Assembly: GCA_903905455.1 (NCBI GenBank) | Contig: CAIVGN010000179.1 | Span: 1 to 34,255 of the forward strand | DNA: 34,255 bases | Direction: 5' to 3' | Source: an uncultured Archangium sp. | GTDB taxonomy: Bacteria > Myxococcota > Myxococcia > Myxococcales > Myxococcaceae | In this document: piece by piece, positions 16,001-23,529 of the stretch | How the letters are laid out: each line of letters opens with the position of its first letter | How positions within the stretch are numbered: the first letter of the stretch is position 1 | Translations under genes and position numbers: made by a program | Notes under the pieces: model-generated | Seen by the model: the letters and a program-made list of their open reading frames with translations, nothing else | What the model was told of the DNA's origin: nothing | The model's database searches: none

Positions 16001-16717
16001 CGCGAGCACGCCCGCATCCACCGAGGTGGCCGCGTGGTTCATGGGCATGCGCAGGCTCTGCTGATCAGCCGTCACCGAGACGATGGTGGTGCCGACCCAG
16101 CTGGGCTGCAGCGCGTCGATGATGACGTTGCGCGTGGGGTCGGACTGGTTGAGCGGCCCGCCGCTGGTCTCGGACCACGAGGTGGTGACGTGGCAGTTCG
16201 AGCAGTCGGCGCCGGCCACGTCGCGGTGGGTGAAGCCCGCCTTCGGCAACGCGGCGAAGGCGTTGGTCTCGGCGTGGCACTGGGTGCAGTTGTCGGTGAT
16301 CTGCGTGTGGCTGAAGGCCCGCTTGGCGCCGGTAGGGTGGCAGCCATAGCAGTTGGCGCCGCGCAGCTCGGCCTTCAGGTCGGGGTCGCTGACCGCGCTG
16401 GTGTCGACGTTGAAGCTCGCCGGCAGCCCGAGGTGGAGCCGCTGGGTGATGGCCACGGTGTGCCGGTGGCACTGGTCGCAGCGCACGGCCGCGAAGCTCT
16501 CGGCGGTCGGCCGGTGGCAGCCCTCACACGCCAGGGGGCCGTCGACCGACGCCTTGCCCATCTCGTGCGTGGCGCCCACGCCAATGGGGAACCACGGGTG
16601 ATTCGTGGCGCCAGCCGGCATCGGGAGCTGCGGCCCCCGTTCGTTCGCCGAACAACCCGCCACCCACACCAACACCGCGACCAGGGCCGCACCGCGCAAC
16701 GTCGACGACTGTTTCAT
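13091..16717 (-). CDS. Giant multiheme c-type cytochrome lipoprotein, 30 CxxCH motifs
   Basis: About 1208-aa protein. The signal peptide MKQSSTLRGAALVAVLVWVAGC has lipobox VAGC, so it is probably an outer-membrane lipoprotein. I count 30 CxxCH haem-attachment motifs, from CEGCH (~residue 64) through CNNCH, whose His is the last residue before the stop. Many extra His residues (for example MNHAATS, KFHAS, FNHAL) sit between motifs and could be distal ligands for bis-His haem. No transmembrane or catalytic domain is seen between them. Likely role: electron conduit or storage in the periplasm or on the cell surface. Start: ATG at 16717 has AGGA 5 nt upstream; an in-frame ATG two codons earlier (16723) lacks proper spacing. 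No cytochrome c maturation genes or partner reductase lie in the window. An inverted repeat sits just upstream. Confidence 0.92.
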   Translation of the reverse strand: MKQSSTLRGAALVAVLVWVAGCSANERGPQLPMPAGATNHPWFPIGVGATHEMGKASVDGPLACEGCHRPTAESFAAVRCDQCHRHTVAITQRLHLGLPASFNVDTSAVSDPDLKAELRGANCYGCHPTGAKRAFSHTQITDNCTQCHAETNAFAALPKAGFTHRDVAGADCSNCHVTTSWSETSGGPLNQSDPTRNVIIDALQPSWVGTTIVSVTADQQSLRMPMNHAATSVDAGVLAVCTNCHAQAEQGQYYPGVMHWSLTNLGLPQPATCAECHRGAPPSGFVGDLDARRSPSTGEMRHDAVEWLNDAPTTTRVLPADCSTCHQPPLDLTDTQWTFADGRHDAGAEFHASLTAANLPQPRACLDCHANSRPVAPVAAANFTFDHATAPGECKTCHASTSAWSGGKFHAASAATPSTCLPCHDAERPTSTTGWLGAYQASPFDYATNVNGEKHGAGLDCAECHRGPGTGLWGTNQNWQGGHFTHAPTGLAGTTCITCHTTQRPDLLTPPATVTFNHALSGTGDCVGCHQATVTRNVFTSLTPIPGGDWRGGQSYPTTLISTPAQTVRLQSTLLNRSGATVTGMTTTTVSLPNAFLHTSSAIAPQLAPGVAGDPATCWHCHTSTGTNVTAYANGRFHASLSGYRATPDAGVTVLVQPTACLDCHRGMRPPNIVSKTDAGTWLMPMDHAATFVGGTVSGVPAMDCGSCHHTPGLGPTQWSDGKFHPSVPGGATPSDCVSCHYPLSTTTQADLTITGVFTMKHRSTLVTTQACATCHATALGKSSTLPTTTTLWKTGAYHSTLTATTQPAQCLECHAPAKPAAATQGTVVYALVKGGTATNGAQWMNHDDATVTGKDCATCHLADAKVAGSAWNKASAFHAKVPTVTGCAVCHGLTNGRGTVVGTNNNLPAGLVDSVTVTTSIDAPANTHDQISHADSNVTRFDCKFCHTQVGPSAAGKEWAKATFHRNFTSATPLVFNATGRCSNCHVNVKPGATYARQDHAAFTATSAQDCASCHSWPGTSATTPNWLGATGAHASSGSTVTSTLDCNTCHGLGGNSTKHLTVAAASHYAGITNGNKCTSCHIEFSGFKGTVANLKYAHTNATANVNGCVTCHAFTASLYTTLTTTPPLTLPTATGGHQFSQATSVTGNFSGDSFTANHTNTKLTRCGACHQYATTASTTNIWTFKHRPSNPGISNSKSTSGCNNCH

Positions 16718-16736
16718 GACCATCCTGAGGCTTCGA

Positions 16737-16764
16737 CCGGTCGGACCCTTTGACTACCGACCGG
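16737..16764. promoter_or_regulatory. Inverted repeat upstream of the cytochrome gene, putative operator
   Basis: CCGGTCGG (16737-16744) and CCGACCGG (16757-16764) are perfect 8-bp inverted arms around a 12-bp spacer; the left arm is also part of the palindrome CGACCGGTCG. The spacer on the minus strand includes TAGTCA, a possible -10 element, ~30 bp from the cytochrome start. A dimeric regulator binding here could block or activate transcription; the regulator is unknown. Confidence 0.45.
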
Positions 16765-16877
16765 AAGGAACGCTGAGTCCTAGCACGCACCATCGGGTGG
16801 GCGGAGGTGGGTCTTGAGGGCCCAAGGTGGGTCACCCGTTCACTCTCCGGATGGGTCTTGGGCGCGTCAGGCACGAC

Positions 16878-17540
16878 GTGCGCAGAATCGCCCTCGTGGC
16901 TCGGCGCTTCGCACTGGTGGTCCTTCTCTCCTTCAGTGCGCAAGCCGCGGAGCCGTCGACCCTCGCGCCCACTTCGTCCGCGCTCGCACCCGCTCCGTCG
17001 GCGCTCGCACCCGCTTCGTCGACGCTCGCACCCGCTCCGTCGACGCTCGCACCCGCTTCGTCGACGCGCTCGCCCGGTCCGTCGACGCTCTCACCCGCTC
17101 CGTCCGCGCTGCCCGCCCTGGGCTACGCGGCAGCCACCACCGTGACGGTGGGCGCGGTGGGCCTCGCGTCGATCGCCGCCGGGATCTTCGTGCACAGCGT
17201 GCCCTTCCTGATCAACGGCCGTCCCCAGCCCTACGTCACCGCGGGCGGCTTCGCGGTGATGCTCGGCCTCAACGCCGGCATCACCCACCTCGTCTTGCCG
17301 TGGCTGGCCACCGCCCTCCACCCCGGCCGCTCGCTGTCCGACGCGCGCCTCACGGCCTGGCAGACCTCGCGCTGGGCGCTGCTGGGCGGCGCCGCCGGGG
17401 TCCTCACCTACGCAGTGGGAGGCGGCCTCGAGCAAGCCTCCTTCGGGCGCGGCCAGGCGGTGATGCTCGCCGGCGCAATGCTCAGCCTCGCGGCGATGCT
17501 GGTGTGGGACGTACTCGAAGCCGTGGGGAGCTGGCGTTGA
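16878..17540 (+). CDS. Exported membrane protein with Ala/Pro/Ser repeat linker
   Basis: 220-aa protein if begun at the GTG at 16878, which has CAGG 6 nt upstream and gives a standard signal peptide MRRIALVARRFALVVLLSFSAQA. In-frame alternatives are GTG 16827 and ATG 16851. Residues ~27-80 are seven to eight 7-residue units of the form S(T/A)LAPA(S/P), encoded by 21-bp repeats. The remainder has about four hydrophobic segments (~84-108 YAAATTVTVGAVGLASIAAG, ~115-140, ~160-175, ~190-212), so it is an integral membrane protein with a periplasmic linker. No family is recognised. Its stop overlaps the next start (TTGA), so it is translationally coupled to the PhoD-like phosphatase. Confidence 0.65.
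   Translation: MRRIALVARRFALVVLLSFSAQAAEPSTLAPTSSALAPAPSALAPASSTLAPAPSTLAPASSTRSPGPSTLSPAPSALPALGYAAATTVTVGAVGLASIAAGIFVHSVPFLINGRPQPYVTAGGFAVMLGLNAGITHLVLPWLATALHPGRSLSDARLTAWQTSRWALLGGAAGVLTYAVGGGLEQASFGRGQAVMLAGAMLSLAAMLVWDVLEAVGSWR
16956..17102 (+). repeat. 21-bp in-frame tandem repeat (S[T/A]LAPA[S/P] linker)
   Basis: Seven imperfect copies of a 21-bp unit based on TCGACGCTCGCACCCGCTCCG. In frame, so changes in copy number preserve the reading frame. Confidence 0.85.
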
Positions 17541-18811
17541 CCATTCGACCGAGCCGACGTGACATCCTCCTTGCCCTCGCCGCCACCGCCACCGGGTGCG
17601 GGCTGCCCCGTGAAGCCGGCCCCGCGTCACCCCTGTTTCCGTTGGGGGTCGCGTGCGGTGACGTCTCGGTCAACAGCGCAGACCTGTGGAGCGCCTTCTT
17701 GGGTCCGGGCCCGCTGACGGTGCGCGTGTGGCCGCGCGACGACGAGACCAGCGCGCAGACCTTCGACGCCACGCTCGACGACGCGGGCATCGGCACCACC
17801 CTGGTGCGCACGCTCAGCGCCGACACCGCCTACGCCTACCAATTCAGCGGCGGCGACGGGGTGCTCAGCGACGTGGGCTTGTTCCGCACGCCGCCGACGG
17901 CCGACACGCTCAAGCCGCTGACCTTCGGCGTCGCCTCGTGCGCGCGCCAGACCGAGCCGCTCGCGCCCCTGGCCGTGGTCGCCGAGCGCTACCCGCTCGA
18001 CGCGCTGCTGTACCTCGGGGACACGGTCTACGCCGACGGGGCCAAGACGCTCGCGGACTACCGGGGCAAGTGGCGCGAGGCGCTCGCCCGGCGGCCGCAG
18101 CGGCTCATTCGCGGCGCCACCAGCGTCATCGCCACCTGGGACGACCACGAGGTGATCAACGACGCGAGCGGAGATCGCCTCGACCCCTCGATGCTCGGCG
18201 CCGCGCGCACCGCGTTCTTCGAGTACCAGCCGGTGCGGCCCGACGCGCCCACGCGACTGTGGCGCAGCCTGCGCTGGGGCAAGACCGCCGAGCTCTTCGT
18301 GCTCGACTGCAGGGGCGAGCGCAACCACGCCACCCGCGAGTACATGTCGCGCGAGCAGATGGACTGGCTCAAGGCCGGCCTCGCGTCGAGCGACGCGACG
18401 TTCAAGTTGATCCTCAACTCCGTGCCCATCTCGTCGTACCCCGGGGCGCTCTTCGGGGCGTTCTCCGACGACCGCTGGGAAGGGTGGCCGTCGCAGCGCG
18501 ACGAGCTGATCAACTTCGTCGACGCGAACACCAGCGGCGTGCTGTGGCTGACGGGCGACTTTCACATGGGCGTCGCCGGCCGCGTCGCGCGCACCGGCCC
18601 CGGGTCCACGCAGGTGGAGATCGCCGCCGGCCCCGCGGGCAGCAACCTCGCCAACCCGGCCCTCTCGTACCCGTCACCGCCGCAGTTCGACTTCGCCTCG
18701 TCGATCAACAACATGGTGGTGCTCGACCTCGACCCGGCCACCCGCGCGGCCCGGGTGCGGTTCATCGCCAGCAACGAGCGCGTACTCTTCGACCACACCT
18801 ACGTGGTGTGA
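17537..18811 (+). CDS. PhoD-family phosphatase, Tat-exported lipoprotein
   Basis: 424-aa metallophosphatase of the alkaline phosphatase D type. The start is TTG at 17537, preceded by GGGGAG and overlapping the upstream stop as TTGA. The N-terminus SRRDILLALAATATGC combines a twin-arginine motif with a lipobox-like ATGC, so export is folded and via Tat. An N-terminal beta-sandwich (~30-125: SADLWSAFLG, TLVRTLSADTAYAYQF) precedes the catalytic domain with SCARQ (~133), YLGDTVYAD (~157-165), WDDHEV (~196-201) and WLTGDFHMG (~336-344), the PhoD metal-ligand series. It would hydrolyse phosphodiesters or monoesters in the periplasm. The length is a little short of Bacillus PhoD (~550). The coupled upstream membrane protein may anchor or assist it; that is inference. 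Confidence 0.9.
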   Translation: MTIRPSRRDILLALAATATGCGLPREAGPASPLFPLGVACGDVSVNSADLWSAFLGPGPLTVRVWPRDDETSAQTFDATLDDAGIGTTLVRTLSADTAYAYQFSGGDGVLSDVGLFRTPPTADTLKPLTFGVASCARQTEPLAPLAVVAERYPLDALLYLGDTVYADGAKTLADYRGKWREALARRPQRLIRGATSVIATWDDHEVINDASGDRLDPSMLGAARTAFFEYQPVRPDAPTRLWRSLRWGKTAELFVLDCRGERNHATREYMSREQMDWLKAGLASSDATFKLILNSVPISSYPGALFGAFSDDRWEGWPSQRDELINFVDANTSGVLWLTGDFHMGVAGRVARTGPGSTQVEIAAGPAGSNLANPALSYPSPPQFDFASSINNMVVLDLDPATRAARVRFIASNERVLFDHTYVV

Positions 18812-18848
18812 CCTCTGCGGCCGTGATTCCCCCGGGCGCGTCCGCCGT

Positions 18849-19190
18849 TCAGTGGGTCTTGAAGTAGAGCACCGTGCCGGCGATCGCGATCAGCACGAAC
18901 GGAGCCAGGCAACCGGCGAGCATCAGCAGGCTCCTGCCGCCGAGCACCGCGCCGCCGGGCTTGATGGCGACCTTGGCGGTCTCGATGTCCTTCCGGATGC
19001 ACCCCGCGCAGGCCTGGCGAAGTTCCCGGGTGGCCTGCCGCTGTGAACCGGTGCCGTGGTGGTGATGGCCGTGCGGCTCGTCACGCGGAATCGACGAACT
19101 GCCGATGACGTGGGTCGTCGAGAGCTCGACCCGGTGCGGTCGCGTGGGCCGCTCTTCACCGCACAGGAAACACTTTTCCGTCGTCGTCAG
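18849..19190 (-). CDS. Small Cys4/His-rich protein with C-terminal membrane helix
   Basis: 113 aa if begun at the CTG at 19190, which has GGAGG 5 nt upstream (19196-19200); the nearest in-frame conventional start is GTG at 19295 (148 aa). The protein opens TTTEKCFLCGEE and later has CAGC, a CxxC...CxxC pair that could bind zinc, separated by a His-rich HGHHHHGTG. A long C-terminal hydrophobic helix (LLMLAGCLAPFVLIAIAGTVLYF, ending KTH) would anchor it. No family recognised. Convergent with the phosphatase gene (37 bp between stops). Use of CTG would be unusual, so start and exact length are uncertain; the Cys/TM part is more secure. Confidence 0.55.
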   Translation of the reverse strand: MTTTEKCFLCGEERPTRPHRVELSTTHVIGSSSIPRDEPHGHHHHGTGSQRQATRELRQACAGCIRKDIETAKVAIKPGGAVLGGRSLLMLAGCLAPFVLIAIAGTVLYFKTH

Positions 19191-19443
19191 GGGAGCCTCC
19201 GTCCACGAGGGGTGCCCGACCCTTTTCCACGCGAATACACGCCGCCGCTCGCGAGCCCTTCGAGCCAGTGCTCCCGGGGCGCACGTGGTGCTCACCCGCG
19301 ACCTCGGCCCGGGGACCTGCGACGAGGCGAGCCGCGCGGCGGTGGTGATCATCGCGCGGTGGTCGACGTCGCTGGCGCCGGCCGACGCGAGGCCACCCGC
19401 GGTCGACGGTGGAGTCGGGGTCACGACACGCGCTGGCGCCAAG

Positions 19444-19493
19444 GGTGTGGGCGCACCGGGTGATACGGGCGTGTCACCGGGCGCGCCCACCCC
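19444..19493. repeat. Long imperfect hairpin in an intergenic gap
   Basis: GTGGGCGCACCGGGTGA (19447-19463) pairs with TCACCGGGCGCGCCCAC (19474-19490) at 15 of 17 positions, with a 10-nt loop and two further G-C pairs outside. No U-run, so probably not an intrinsic terminator. The surrounding gap 19191-19553 (363 bp) holds no gene I can support. Confidence 0.75.
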
Positions 19494-19553
19494 ATCGCCC
19501 CGGTTCGTTTCGCCCCTGGATGCGACATTCCCGCGACGGGGAGTCAGGGGGGC

Positions 19554-19667
19554 ATGAGCGTCCTGAGGGTCGATCGACGGGTGCAGGTGGGGGTCGCGGG
19601 CCTGGTGTTCGGGGCGTTGCTGGCCTTGATGTCGTCCTGGGGCGCGCTCTTGGGCGCCCTGCCGTAG
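19554..19667 (+). CDS. Possible 37-aa single-pass membrane peptide
   Basis: Short ORF starting ATG 19554, with GGAG and AGGGGGG upstream. The product begins MSVLRVDRRVQVG and then has one hydrophobic stretch (VAGLVFGALLALMSSWGALLGALP) that could be a membrane helix: positive N-terminus, small residues spaced GxxxG-like. It stands between genes on the opposite strand and stops 10 bp before the TPR gene's stop. Small size makes this tentative; it could be chance. Confidence 0.35.
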   Translation: MSVLRVDRRVQVGVAGLVFGALLALMSSWGALLGALP

Positions 19668-19677
19668 TGGCCCTGGG

Positions 19678-21246
19678 CTACTTGCGCAGCCGCGCGCAGC
19701 CTTCGGTGACGCCGAAGTCACAGGCCTTCTCGAGGTCGGCGATGGTCTCGGGGCGGCGGCCGAGGTGGTTCCAGGCCCCGGCGCGCTCCATGTACGCGCG
19801 GCCGTCCTCGGGGTTGCGGGCGAGGTAGCGGGTCCACCGCGCTGCCGCTTCTTCGTGGTGGTTTTCGTTGGCCAGCGCGTAATCGAGGGCCTGCTGCGCG
19901 CGGAGATCATCCGGCGCGGCGTCGGCGTTGGCGCGGAGTTCCTCGATGCCCGCGTCGGTCGCCTCCTGCACCATGCCCCGGCGCATGAGCACCTCGCCGT
20001 CGAGAGGCGCGACCTGCGAGGCGAGGTCGAGCAGGCGCAGGGCGTCGAGGCGCTGGCCAGCGAGGTGGGCCTGCCAGGCCTGGAAGATGACGGTCTGCAC
20101 CACGGGGCCATAGAGCTGCTCGCCGCGGGCGTGGCTGGGGTTGACCCGCAGGGCGGCGATGAAATCGAGGGCCGCGAGCTCGCCCTTCTTCTGCTCGAGA
20201 TACACCTCGGCGCGCTCCACCAGCACGTCCGGGTTGCCGGGACGCAGCTCGAGGGCGCGCGTGAGGTCGACCAGCGCGGCGTCGTATTCCTTGCGGTGTC
20301 GCAGCACGTGACCGCGGCCCTTCAAGAAGGCCCAGTGGTCCCCCAGGGCGCAGGCCTCGTCGCTGGCGGTCAGGGCATCTGCGGGACGGTCGTCTTCGAT
20401 GGCCACGTCGGCGACGTCGAGCAGCGCGTAGCCGGGCAACAACTTGAAGCGCGGGTTGTCGACCACCGGGGCACTCGCGGCGAGGGCGCGCATCTCGTCG
20501 TAGCTCCCGCCCCAGCGCGGGCGCCTCGCCTGCATGGCCGCGACCCGGTGCAGGAAGCACGACGGGCAGCGCTCATCGGCGCGGCGCACCGCGTCTGCGT
20601 ACGCGAAGGCATCACCGGTGAGCATCGAGAGGTGGATCTCCTCGGTGAGGGCGGCGACCGCCTTCGGCCGCAGGGCCAGGGCGCGCTCGAGGTCGGCGTG
20701 CGCGAGGGGCAGCGTGGCGCGCATCTCCGCGAGCTCGCCGCCGGAGGTCTCCTGGACCACCTTCGTGCCCCGCTGGGCGAAGGCCACGGCGCTCAAGTGC
20801 GCCCCCCGCGCGAGCCGCGGCGCGAACGACTCGGGGAAGGCCTTCGCCCACGCGTCGAGCAGCGGGCGCAGGGCCGGCTCGGAAGAACCAAAGGCCGCCG
20901 TGGCGTCGGCCGGCCAGCGCTCGAAGTGCGGGTCTTTCTCGAAGGCGTCCTGGAAGTGGGTGAAGGCGGCGTCGAGCTGGGCGAAGCGCTTGTGGATCAA
21001 CAGCGAGCGCAGGCCCGCTTGATCCACCCACTGCCGCGGGAAACCCTCGGCGCTGGTGCCCTCGTCGCCCTTCAAGGGCAGGCCCTTCGGCAGCGGCGCC
21101 GGAGCGACCTCGACGAAGGGCTGGAGGCGGCCCAGGCGCTCGGCTTCGTCCGCCTTCGCCGCCTGCTCACGCCACTTGAACCAGATGCCGAGGGAAAGCA
21201 CGACGATGCCCAGCACGCCCACCACGCGAAAGATCCGCCGCCCCAT
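19678..21246 (-). CDS. Membrane-anchored DUF4034/TPR protein
   Basis: 522-aa protein. The ATG at 21246 is preferred over 21252 because GGAG lies 7 nt upstream of the former and abuts the latter. An N-terminal signal anchor (GRRIFRVVGVLGIVVLSLGIWF) leaves the rest outside or in the periplasm. Residues ~75-190 fit the DUF4034 pattern (LLIHKRFAQLDAAF, AFPESFAPRLARGAHL...AFAQRGT). At least four TPR-like pairs follow, clearest at ~265-330 (ALTASDEACALGDHWAFLKG, EYDAALVDLTRALELRPGNPDVL) and ~430-515 (ending ETIADLEKACDFGVTEGCARL, which is Sel1-like). It starts 15-21 bp after the upstream lipoprotein gene, so it is probably the last gene of the left-arm operon and may scaffold its products. Confidence 0.8.
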   Translation of the reverse strand: MGRRIFRVVGVLGIVVLSLGIWFKWREQAAKADEAERLGRLQPFVEVAPAPLPKGLPLKGDEGTSAEGFPRQWVDQAGLRSLLIHKRFAQLDAAFTHFQDAFEKDPHFERWPADATAAFGSSEPALRPLLDAWAKAFPESFAPRLARGAHLSAVAFAQRGTKVVQETSGGELAEMRATLPLAHADLERALALRPKAVAALTEEIHLSMLTGDAFAYADAVRRADERCPSCFLHRVAAMQARRPRWGGSYDEMRALAASAPVVDNPRFKLLPGYALLDVADVAIEDDRPADALTASDEACALGDHWAFLKGRGHVLRHRKEYDAALVDLTRALELRPGNPDVLVERAEVYLEQKKGELAALDFIAALRVNPSHARGEQLYGPVVQTVIFQAWQAHLAGQRLDALRLLDLASQVAPLDGEVLMRRGMVQEATDAGIEELRANADAAPDDLRAQQALDYALANENHHEEAAARWTRYLARNPEDGRAYMERAGAWNHLGRRPETIADLEKACDFGVTEGCARLRK

Positions 21247-21267
21247 GTTCATTCTCCCCCGCGTTGA

Positions 21268-23529
21268 TCAGCGACACACGACCGGCAGCTCGAGCACCAC
21301 GCCATCTTCATCGGTGACGAACACCGCGTCACCCGAGGTCAGCAGCTTCGGCAAGTACAGGGGCCGCAGCGCGAGCGGTTCCCACGCGCCCAGCACGCCG
21401 CCGTCACCGGGGCCCAGCTGCCACACGGCCGTCTCGGTGGTGGCGAAGACCGAGCCACAGCGCCCCTCGATGCTGGTGAGTTCTTCCCCGAGCGAAGGCG
21501 CGACGGGCACGCGGGACGGCAGCGCGAGCACCTCGCCGGTGGTGGTGCCCACCTGCGCGCTCGCGCCGGAGAACCACACGCCTAAGGGGAAGCGGCCGGT
21601 GAGCGGCAGCTCGGTGGACCGCCAGCGCTCGGCGGTGCTCGAGCTCAACTGGAAGAGCCGGTCGTTCGACACCGCCCAGCCCTCGAGGCCGGCGTCGGGG
21701 GCCACGCGCACTTCCCAGTCGGTGATGGGGAGCCCGGTGGGGCGCAGCACGGGGTTGACCAGGGCGGTGCCGTTGGCGAGCTCCGGCGCGGCGAAGAGCG
21801 TGTCGCCCTGGGTGACGATGAGGACCCGGCCCTGGGGGCGCTCGACGATCTTCGCGTGCGGCGCATCGAACGGACCGCCGGTGGGCAGGTAGAAGTCGAA
21901 GTCGGTGCCGCCGTCGGCGAGCTCGGCGGTCACCACGCCGTTGCGGTGCACGAACTCGTCGGCGTCGTTTTCCACGAACCCGGTGTACGACCACGGGCTC
22001 GACCCGAAGCGCACGCGGAGCATCAGCCCGAAGTCGCCCGCGTCGGGGGCTTCGTAGAAGTCGTCGTCCACCAGCGCCCGGCGCGTCGCCCCGGAGACGA
22101 GGACCTCGCGGGGCCGCTTCGAGAGCAGGTCGCCCACCTCGTCGAGCGGAGAGCCGAGGAACCACTGCAGCTGGCCCTCGGGGAGCAGGCGCACGTGACC
22201 GCGGCTGGTGCCCCAGAAGGCGTCGGCCTCGCGGGCGTCGAGGAACTCGGGGGTGGAGCCTTCCATGGAGAGCAGCTCTTGCTGGCCGTCGATGTCGCAG
22301 GCGACGAAAGGAGCGACCGCGCCACCGTCGACGGAGGCCACGAGGCCGAAGTCAGGCACCTCGCTGCCCCCGGGGCACTTGACCGGCGCCGACGGCGCAA
22401 ACACGGTGCAGCTCTGCAGCAGGCCGCACAGGCGCCGCACCGGGTTCGAGGCGACGATGCCGTCGGGCGTGAAGCTCGCGGCGATGGAGCCGTTCTCGGC
22501 GCGGAGCCGAGCCGGCGTCCCGTAGTCGACGGTCGCCACGCCACCGCGGGGGATGACGAGCAGCGGCGTCGGCTTCTCTTCCCCCAGCAGTTCGCGGGTG
22601 ACCGGGTAGCCCGTGGCCTCTTCACGCAGCACGTAGAACCGCGGCAGGCCTGCGTCGCCTTCTTCGGTCTCGGTCGCGGTGACGTCGAGGACGGTGCCAC
22701 CGAAGGGCCGCACGTCGTCCGGCGCGAGGACCAGCGCGGCCTGCCCGTTGGCGAACACCACCACCGCCCCTTGCGTGCCGCCGTCAGACAGGGCCCAGGC
22801 CAGCGGCGCGAGGCGATCGACCGGGGTCATGCCGGGGAGCAGCGCGACCGGGGCCACCCCCTGCCCTCCGTCATCCTCGGCCGAGCCGAGCATCAAGAGC
22901 GTGCCGGTGGGCGTGTGCACCACGAGATGCCGTGGCGTCAGGGCGAGGTCCACCGCCTCGAAGCCCAACGCGAAGCGGAAGCGCCCCACGGTGAAGCCCT
23001 GCACTCCGTCACGCTCGCCCATGACGAGGCTGGAGAGTTCGATGTCCGTGCCGTAGCGCACCGCCGCGGACAGCGCGGTGTACGCGCCCCCGTCGAAGGG
23101 CAGGGTCACTGCCTGGGAGGTCCGCACGAAGTCGCCGCCGGCCTCGCTCAGGGGGGAGATCAACGCGCCTCCTCCGACGCGGGCGAAGGGCAGGCCCGCC
23201 GGCTCGAGGCTCACGTCGAGGCAGCGCCGCTCGCTGGTGCAGCGCCACCCGCCCACGCACTGCGAGTCGGTGTCGCAGGGGAACGCAGAAGGCTTCGCGG
23301 GATCGAGGCAGCGCCCTTCCTGGCCGCACAACCACCCGCCGGTGCACCCCGCTGGGCCATCGCAGGGTACGGCGACGCCGACGTCGCGCGCGTGGCAGTA
23401 CCCGTCCTTGAGGCACACCCAGTCGTCCGAGCACTCCTCGGTGCTGGCGCAGCGGTAGGGGCGACCCTGCTGCAGGTCGACGCAGCCCGCGCCGAGCACC
23501 ACGGCGAACACCCACAGGGCGCGCTTCAC
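21268..23529 (-). CDS. Large lipoprotein with three Cys-rich repeats, left-arm module
   Basis: 753-aa protein beginning at GTG 23529, which overlaps the upstream stop as GTGA. Signal MKRALWVFAVVLGAGC has lipobox GAGC. Residues ~20-105 contain three repeats of the form C..d.(D/E)C..gW.C....rC.D, each with CxxGWxC-like spacing. From ~110 the protein is a long beta-rich region (GFTVGRFRFALGF, HLVVHTPTGTLLML, AVVVFANGQAALVL, GRVLIVTQGDTLFAAPE) of repeated strand sets consistent with a beta-propeller, ending VFVTDEDGVVLELPVVCR. Position and start (MKR... from GTG, overlapping a CsgG/TolB-like gene) parallel the right-arm lipoprotein at 29110. Probable surface protein; ligand unknown. Confidence 0.85.
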   Translation of the reverse strand: MKRALWVFAVVLGAGCVDLQQGRPYRCASTEECSDDWVCLKDGYCHARDVGVAVPCDGPAGCTGGWLCGQEGRCLDPAKPSAFPCDTDSQCVGGWRCTSERRCLDVSLEPAGLPFARVGGGALISPLSEAGGDFVRTSQAVTLPFDGGAYTALSAAVRYGTDIELSSLVMGERDGVQGFTVGRFRFALGFEAVDLALTPRHLVVHTPTGTLLMLGSAEDDGGQGVAPVALLPGMTPVDRLAPLAWALSDGGTQGAVVVFANGQAALVLAPDDVRPFGGTVLDVTATETEEGDAGLPRFYVLREEATGYPVTRELLGEEKPTPLLVIPRGGVATVDYGTPARLRAENGSIAASFTPDGIVASNPVRRLCGLLQSCTVFAPSAPVKCPGGSEVPDFGLVASVDGGAVAPFVACDIDGQQELLSMEGSTPEFLDAREADAFWGTSRGHVRLLPEGQLQWFLGSPLDEVGDLLSKRPREVLVSGATRRALVDDDFYEAPDAGDFGLMLRVRFGSSPWSYTGFVENDADEFVHRNGVVTAELADGGTDFDFYLPTGGPFDAPHAKIVERPQGRVLIVTQGDTLFAAPELANGTALVNPVLRPTGLPITDWEVRVAPDAGLEGWAVSNDRLFQLSSSTAERWRSTELPLTGRFPLGVWFSGASAQVGTTTGEVLALPSRVPVAPSLGEELTSIEGRCGSVFATTETAVWQLGPGDGGVLGAWEPLALRPLYLPKLLTSGDAVFVTDEDGVVLELPVVCR

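Noticed and set aside
13094-16753. Plus-strand 1219-aa open frame opposite the cytochrome
   Set aside because: Gly/Val/Arg-rich antisense shadow. Its length follows from the high GC and lack of stops opposite CxxCH codons; the minus frame has 30 regular haem motifs.
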